Source: Acholoe squamosa
Taxonomy: Eukaryota; Annelida; Polychaeta; Phyllodocida; Polynoidae
NCBI GenBank assembly: GCA_949317995.1
Contig: OX439037.1
Coordinates: forward strand, 71,921,762 to 71,985,761
Length of the DNA stretch: 64,000 bases
Direction: 5' to 3'
The translations under genes were made by a program, and so were the position numbers. Shown here piece by piece: positions 54,301-60,300 of the stretch. Every line of letters starts with the position of its first letter. Position 1 is the first letter of the stretch. The notes under the pieces were generated by a model that was not told the origin of the DNA, did not search any database, and saw nothing but the letters and a program-made list of their open reading frames with translations.

Positions 54301-57300
54301 GTCCAGGACAGAGCCCACCCTGGGTCCTGTTATAAAGGTGACAGAGATGGACTCACCACCCAACCAGAGGTCAGTGTCTCTAGATGATCCATCTTGTCTT
54401 GCATGATTGGCATTACATTTTGAAACATGTAGGCCTCAGTAGGCCTATTTCTTACAAGTAGGGCCCACATACATAGAATACAGATTTTTTAGCAGTCAAA
54501 TAAAATTAATAAGTGTGTAGATCTACCCTGACATTCCAGTTCTGTGTGTTAACTTATAAGACTATCTCTTCTTATTGGGGGTCCGTATTGGTATTGACCA
54601 TTAAATTATAGCATGATGGCAACTAATAAGTCAAGTTGGTCACTATGGGCCTACACAGTTCCTGCCCGATTAAGACTTTATCATTGATAATAAAAACAGG
54701 TGCTGCTATGCCAATGGACTGGACCTAATATGGTTAATATATCTCATGTTTTATATTTTGTTCAATTTCCATCTTCCAGCATCCAGGGAATGCACTACTA
54801 CAGTAACCGTCTGTTCTGGCTCAGTTCCCATGGTAACATCGTTGTCATGGATACAGCAGCCCACAATGTGGCACGTCTCGAGCTGCCCTCTAGTGGGCAA
54901 AACATTGCCAGCCTCAGTCTCATCAAACCTATCACCGACATGACTTCTGGTGAGTAGACTAGGAACTATCCTACCATTGTCACGTCTCCAGTGTCATATT
55001 CTGACATAAATCTGTATCAGGCCATTTAATTTTGAAAACTTGGATGACAGATTCGCCGCTGGGATTTTGGCCAAAATCATTTTATTTCCCCCCCCTTCTC
55101 TCCATTTATGCCTGTCAAAATTTGATGGCCAAAATAGTGTATTCCCAGGTCGTTTTTGTCCTCTGGACGCTGGGATATTACGGGGTGTTTTGGCGTTGTT
55201 GTATTTTTTTCATCTGACCGCCGAAATTCTGAGCTCAAACAGTCTCTAATCCAAGTTATCATTATTAAATGGCCGTTATCGGCAAGGAATATGCATGATC
55301 AATATGACAAGGCCTCGTACCAGTTATCAGCAAATGTATATTGATTCCAGGACATTGCAGATTTTTTTTAATGGTGAGGCGGTGTATGCCAGCCCCCCCC
55401 CCCCTCCCGGTGCAGTCTTCCTAAGGATTGGACTGGTGTGTATATAAGTAAGCGACTGGTGCGCCCCCTAGTGTGGGTATGATATAGGGCTTAGTATTGA
55501 GGTCCAGTGGGTCTGCCATTGCTTGATATGGGAACTGGCAAGATAAGCACTGATAACTGCCAGCATGATATGTACCTGGTGTTACATAATGTACCCAATT
55601 CTCACTGGTTGATAATGTATCCCGGGTCAGCCCTTTTGGGTGTAAGTGGGAGTGGAGCTGGTTCTGGTGACTTGCACTGATAAACTGATAAGGTAGGGAC
55701 CAGCATGTCCCTGGAAGTGGGTGTTATCCAGGGATAAGGTACCCATCATGACAATACCTTATCAGTGTGTTTTGCCACCTTTGGCATAACCAGCGAAATT
55801 CAAAATGGTGGATCCACTGGATATGGGTCCAGGCTCCTATAGAACTAGGACAATGTATAGATGGTGACATGCCTAACTGATAAATGTAGTTAGGGATTTA
55901 GACATGACCAAATAATAGTCCACAGATGAATTCCTGATATCGATCAAAACTGCAGTCTAGGGCCTCGAAATGAAAATCCCCAAGGGTGGGGAGTGAACAT
56001 AATTATCAGAGCAGGATAGGGTGGTGAGATTCACCATGGACGGCCACAAATTTATTGTTTCCCCTGTTGAGAGAAACAGGATGATTATGATCTCCATGTC
56101 GATGAAGTTAAACCTCCGTCGACCTTTACCACTTGCTAAGAGGCTTTGCTAAGAATAATAATCATTGATGACTCCCTCACAAGTGAAACATAAACTTCCT
56201 TGTTTCCACGTCTTGTATTTCATAAAATAAGGATATTAAAACATAAAAAATGCATAAAAATGATATGGCGCCAGCATGTTGTGTAAAAATAGGTGTGTGG
56301 CCCTCATGTCTTGATACTACACAGACCCTTAAGTGGTTTTCTTAATACACTCTACTGTATTTGTGATACACTTCAACGGCCACTTTGGAGACATCCTGGT
56401 GAGAGAGTGAAGAGGGTCATTTATTACTCCCTGATTTAGATGCACGTAGGCCTACTCACATTGAAAAACTTTCCCAATTGAGAATCCAATACCCAATCTA
56501 AAATATAGCATTGGGTATTGCATTCTATATAGGTCCAAATGGATTTATCTAATATTTCAGGTCTTTTCTTCTTACAGACAATTTACTGTCATTTTGTAGA
56601 GCTCTACGTGGATCGCCCATGTACTTGTACATTTTAAATGACTGTCATAGTATTTGGATAACTTTTAATTTCTGGAAAAGATATATAAAAAGTTTAGCTA
56701 TTGCTTACTCATTTGGCTCGATTGAGTGAGAGGAGGGGCTGGTAAAACTGGTATGCTTATTATTAGTGCGAGTATACGATACTCACCATATATAAATCTA
56801 TACCAGATCTATTGAAGGAAATCAGTGGTGCAAGTCATTTGAGCATTTTGCACCCTTTGTATATATGACCCTCTACGTCCGCTACTGACATAAATGTGGC
56901 TTACCATTGGCCCGTTGTCAAATCCATTCACCCATTTCTAGGAGTCACCTAAATAAATCAACATAAATATGGGGTTAATTACCAATAACTATTCAGAATA
57001 AATATGGTCAGGAATACAAGCAAAGGTTCCAGATAACGCCTTACATCTGAGTAGCATATAATCATTCTACCTAGAAGAGTAAGAAAAGTATAGAAATGCT
57101 GTAAAAAATGTATAAAACCAAGGGACCATACTCCTTTATGTAAGAGAGAGTCCTCCTGTGCCCATTACAATTTGAAGAAAAAAAAGAGAAGGATGTGTAA
57201 GAAGTCCACTGTGCATACACATTGCCCCAAGCACACGGTCTGTCAGCAAACTTTCTTTAGTTTCTGACCCAGAAGCCTATATTGTAAGGACAGAGACCGG

Positions 57301-60300
57301 GGAAACACCTGGGAAAGAGCGGGGTGGTTCCATTTCTTCAACTTAATACACGAATAATGTTAATCAGCCCTCAGGATTCAGATATGGCCTTTCTTCCTTA
57401 TGGGTCTCTCTACAAAAATAAGAGGGAAACGGGAAATATGCTAGACGAGAAAGACCCTAATCTTAGGATTTGATAGTCAAATGAGGACCATTTATCATTT
57501 TCTTTATTCTGTACCTTTTTCGAAAGACATAGTCTTTGTCTCCTCGCTATCTATGCGTTGTACTTTCCGTTTTCCTCCTTCTTCGCATAAGTGTATACCT
57601 CTAGCCTTAGCCGTTTACATGATGACAAACATTCATTCAACACTTACTATGACCCTTGATATCCATACAAAAATTAACTCAAAAGCATTCCCACTTGCAA
57701 AAAAAAACACACGCACTTTTAACATTTTTATTAGGTTTTTTAGTGTTTGTCTTTTTAATGTTTCTAAAAATGTGTTTAAGTTTACATAATTTTTTACATT
57801 ATGTTTTTTAACCTAAAGGAAAAAGGGTTTTATAGAACGTAAAAAAACAACGTTTTTGAGTACTTGTTTTGACGATTAAAACAAACGTTTGGTAAACTTA
57901 GGAACATAATAAAAACTTTTTTTAACGTTTAATAATTTTTGTTCATGTGAAGTGGACTATTTAATGCTTGCTCGAGCTTTGTCGAGTTTATAAAGGACAT
58001 GCCTCGGTGAGGGGTCGAGATCAGAAGTAGATTTCCTCATTATAACACCACTTATATTCTCAGAGGACAGGGTCCGGCTCAGTATTGTCCAAAGAGCAGA
58101 ATCTAACCACCCAATGGATCCATTATAACGTGAACCACGGGGTTTCAGGGCAAAGGAATTGAGTGGCCTGGAGGGTCTTGCCTAAAAGGAAACGAGAACC
58201 AAGAAAGAAAACGTGCACGTTTTTGTCTTGCTAAATAGTTGTTTGGATAATCATTTAGAGAAAACGTGCATGGTTTTTTAGCGCCTCCCATGCCGCGTAG
58301 CGGCGGTACCGCGAAGCGGTACGGGAGTGCGCTATGATGATTGCATTTGCCCCATGTGATGAGGTCTCACAATACAAAATTACTGAATAGAGAAATTGAT
58401 AATTGTGAAATCTTCTTTATGTCTGCTTTTATGAGACATGTCATCAAACACTGGTATACCGACATTAACAGGGGGAGGCGTTTTTTTACGTGGTCACAAC
58501 CGCATTTCTTGTTTACTTCTTAAAAAGAGTTTTCCATACATTTTGCTGTAACTCTTTTGTCAATACTATGAAACGAATTAGGCCATTCACATTTACCCCA
58601 GCACTCTCTGAAAATTTTTACAGAGGTTCATCCTCGTCATCTTTTGGCAAGACCCTCCAGAGACAATAAGAGATACAAACAGGTACAGATCTTCCTAATA
58701 TAGCCCTTTTAAACAATCAAATAGCCATTTTGAGCAAGCAATTAAATGTAAAACTTGGCAGTGAATGCCACAAAGAAGAGGGATACATGGTGGATATTTT
58801 TGGCCTGTCCATAATACCAGCAGCCATAGGCAAACCAGTTCTGGTTATTTGTTCTTGAGCGGGGCTTTGCAGTTTAGAGGCGTTTTTGCTATGATTAGGA
58901 CATAGGGATCCAGTTGGGATTCCCTACCTAAATGGACAGACAGACTATTATCCCTATCATATACATATTATTTTTTGCCCCCAGTATCTATTTTATTCAC
59001 CCCCCCCCCCACCACATACACACATTCCCTTACTTCCCGAGGCAGTGAAGTGAGTTGCAGGGATCTGTATAGAAGTGACAAGTTGTGACGTCTTCCCCCA
59101 CACGTCACGTCACGTCACGCAGCACTGAGCAGACTGACATGTAGACGACCCATATAGTACCGTGTAGGGCTGGCCTGTAGTCAGTAGGAGGGAGAACAGC
59201 GACCTCCTCACATGTATAGGGATAACTTCTCTGAAACTGTTATATCTTACTCATATCTTCACAGGGATGACACCACAGTGTGTTTACATGTTATGTGAAT
59301 AGCTACTATAGGATTGCACCTAAGGACATGTTGGGAGTACCTTTCAATGTGCTGGTACATATACACCTTGCCTGGCCGAGATGGCATTATCATGACGACA
59401 GGGCTATATCCACAACACATTTAATGTCCATGGACAGGGAATTCACAGATGGAAATTGATTTTCTCTTTAATCAATAGTTACAATGATGAACAAGGAGAG
59501 GTGGCATTTACCAAAGTTTTTTTTATTATTGATTATTGAGTATATAAGCCAAGGAGAGAACAACCCAATGCTATAAACATATAGCAGGTACCTTATGCTT
59601 TGTGCGTGACTTCAGTGCAAAAATGATACTTTGGCGGATAATTGATAATGATGCTCCATGACATTTCCGCTGAACTGACAATAAGGATCCATTTAAAAAT
59701 AAATCAATGTGGTGAGCAAAAGGGGATCCTATACTGGTGATATAATCCACTCATAAATACACATTATATGTATATTTGTATATACATGTATGTTAGGATG
59801 CTGAGTCATGGTTAGTCCCCTTCTGTGGTGGTATATGTTGGGATGTCCCCCCTTTAACATTAACAAACAAACTAGAAGTATGCAGGCCACTACGTCTGTA
59901 TTGCACATGAACTAATCGTTCAGTTACACACTTTCGCTCAGTAGCATAAAGCGTGCCAATTGGGACAAGAGAGACATGTAGGGGTGATAGGCTTTAATTA
60001 CTGACCTTAATCACCTCCCTATGTGTCAGACTGTGTACTGGGGACAAGTACATGTGGCATTGATCGTGTATATGTGGGACACAGAGAAAAACAGGAAGGT
60101 TAAATAAGTGGTGGTATTGTGCAATGTGAGGCAAGTTTCATACAGGACCCATTTCATTGGATGTTGATATCTACAAAGACACTTGATTTTATGGAGTGAT
60201 ATAAAATCGTTAAATATCACACATCCACTATATGACATGTAGGGATGTATTAGACAAAATTTTGGACTGTAGGCCACTGTCATATTGCCTGTCTTTATCT

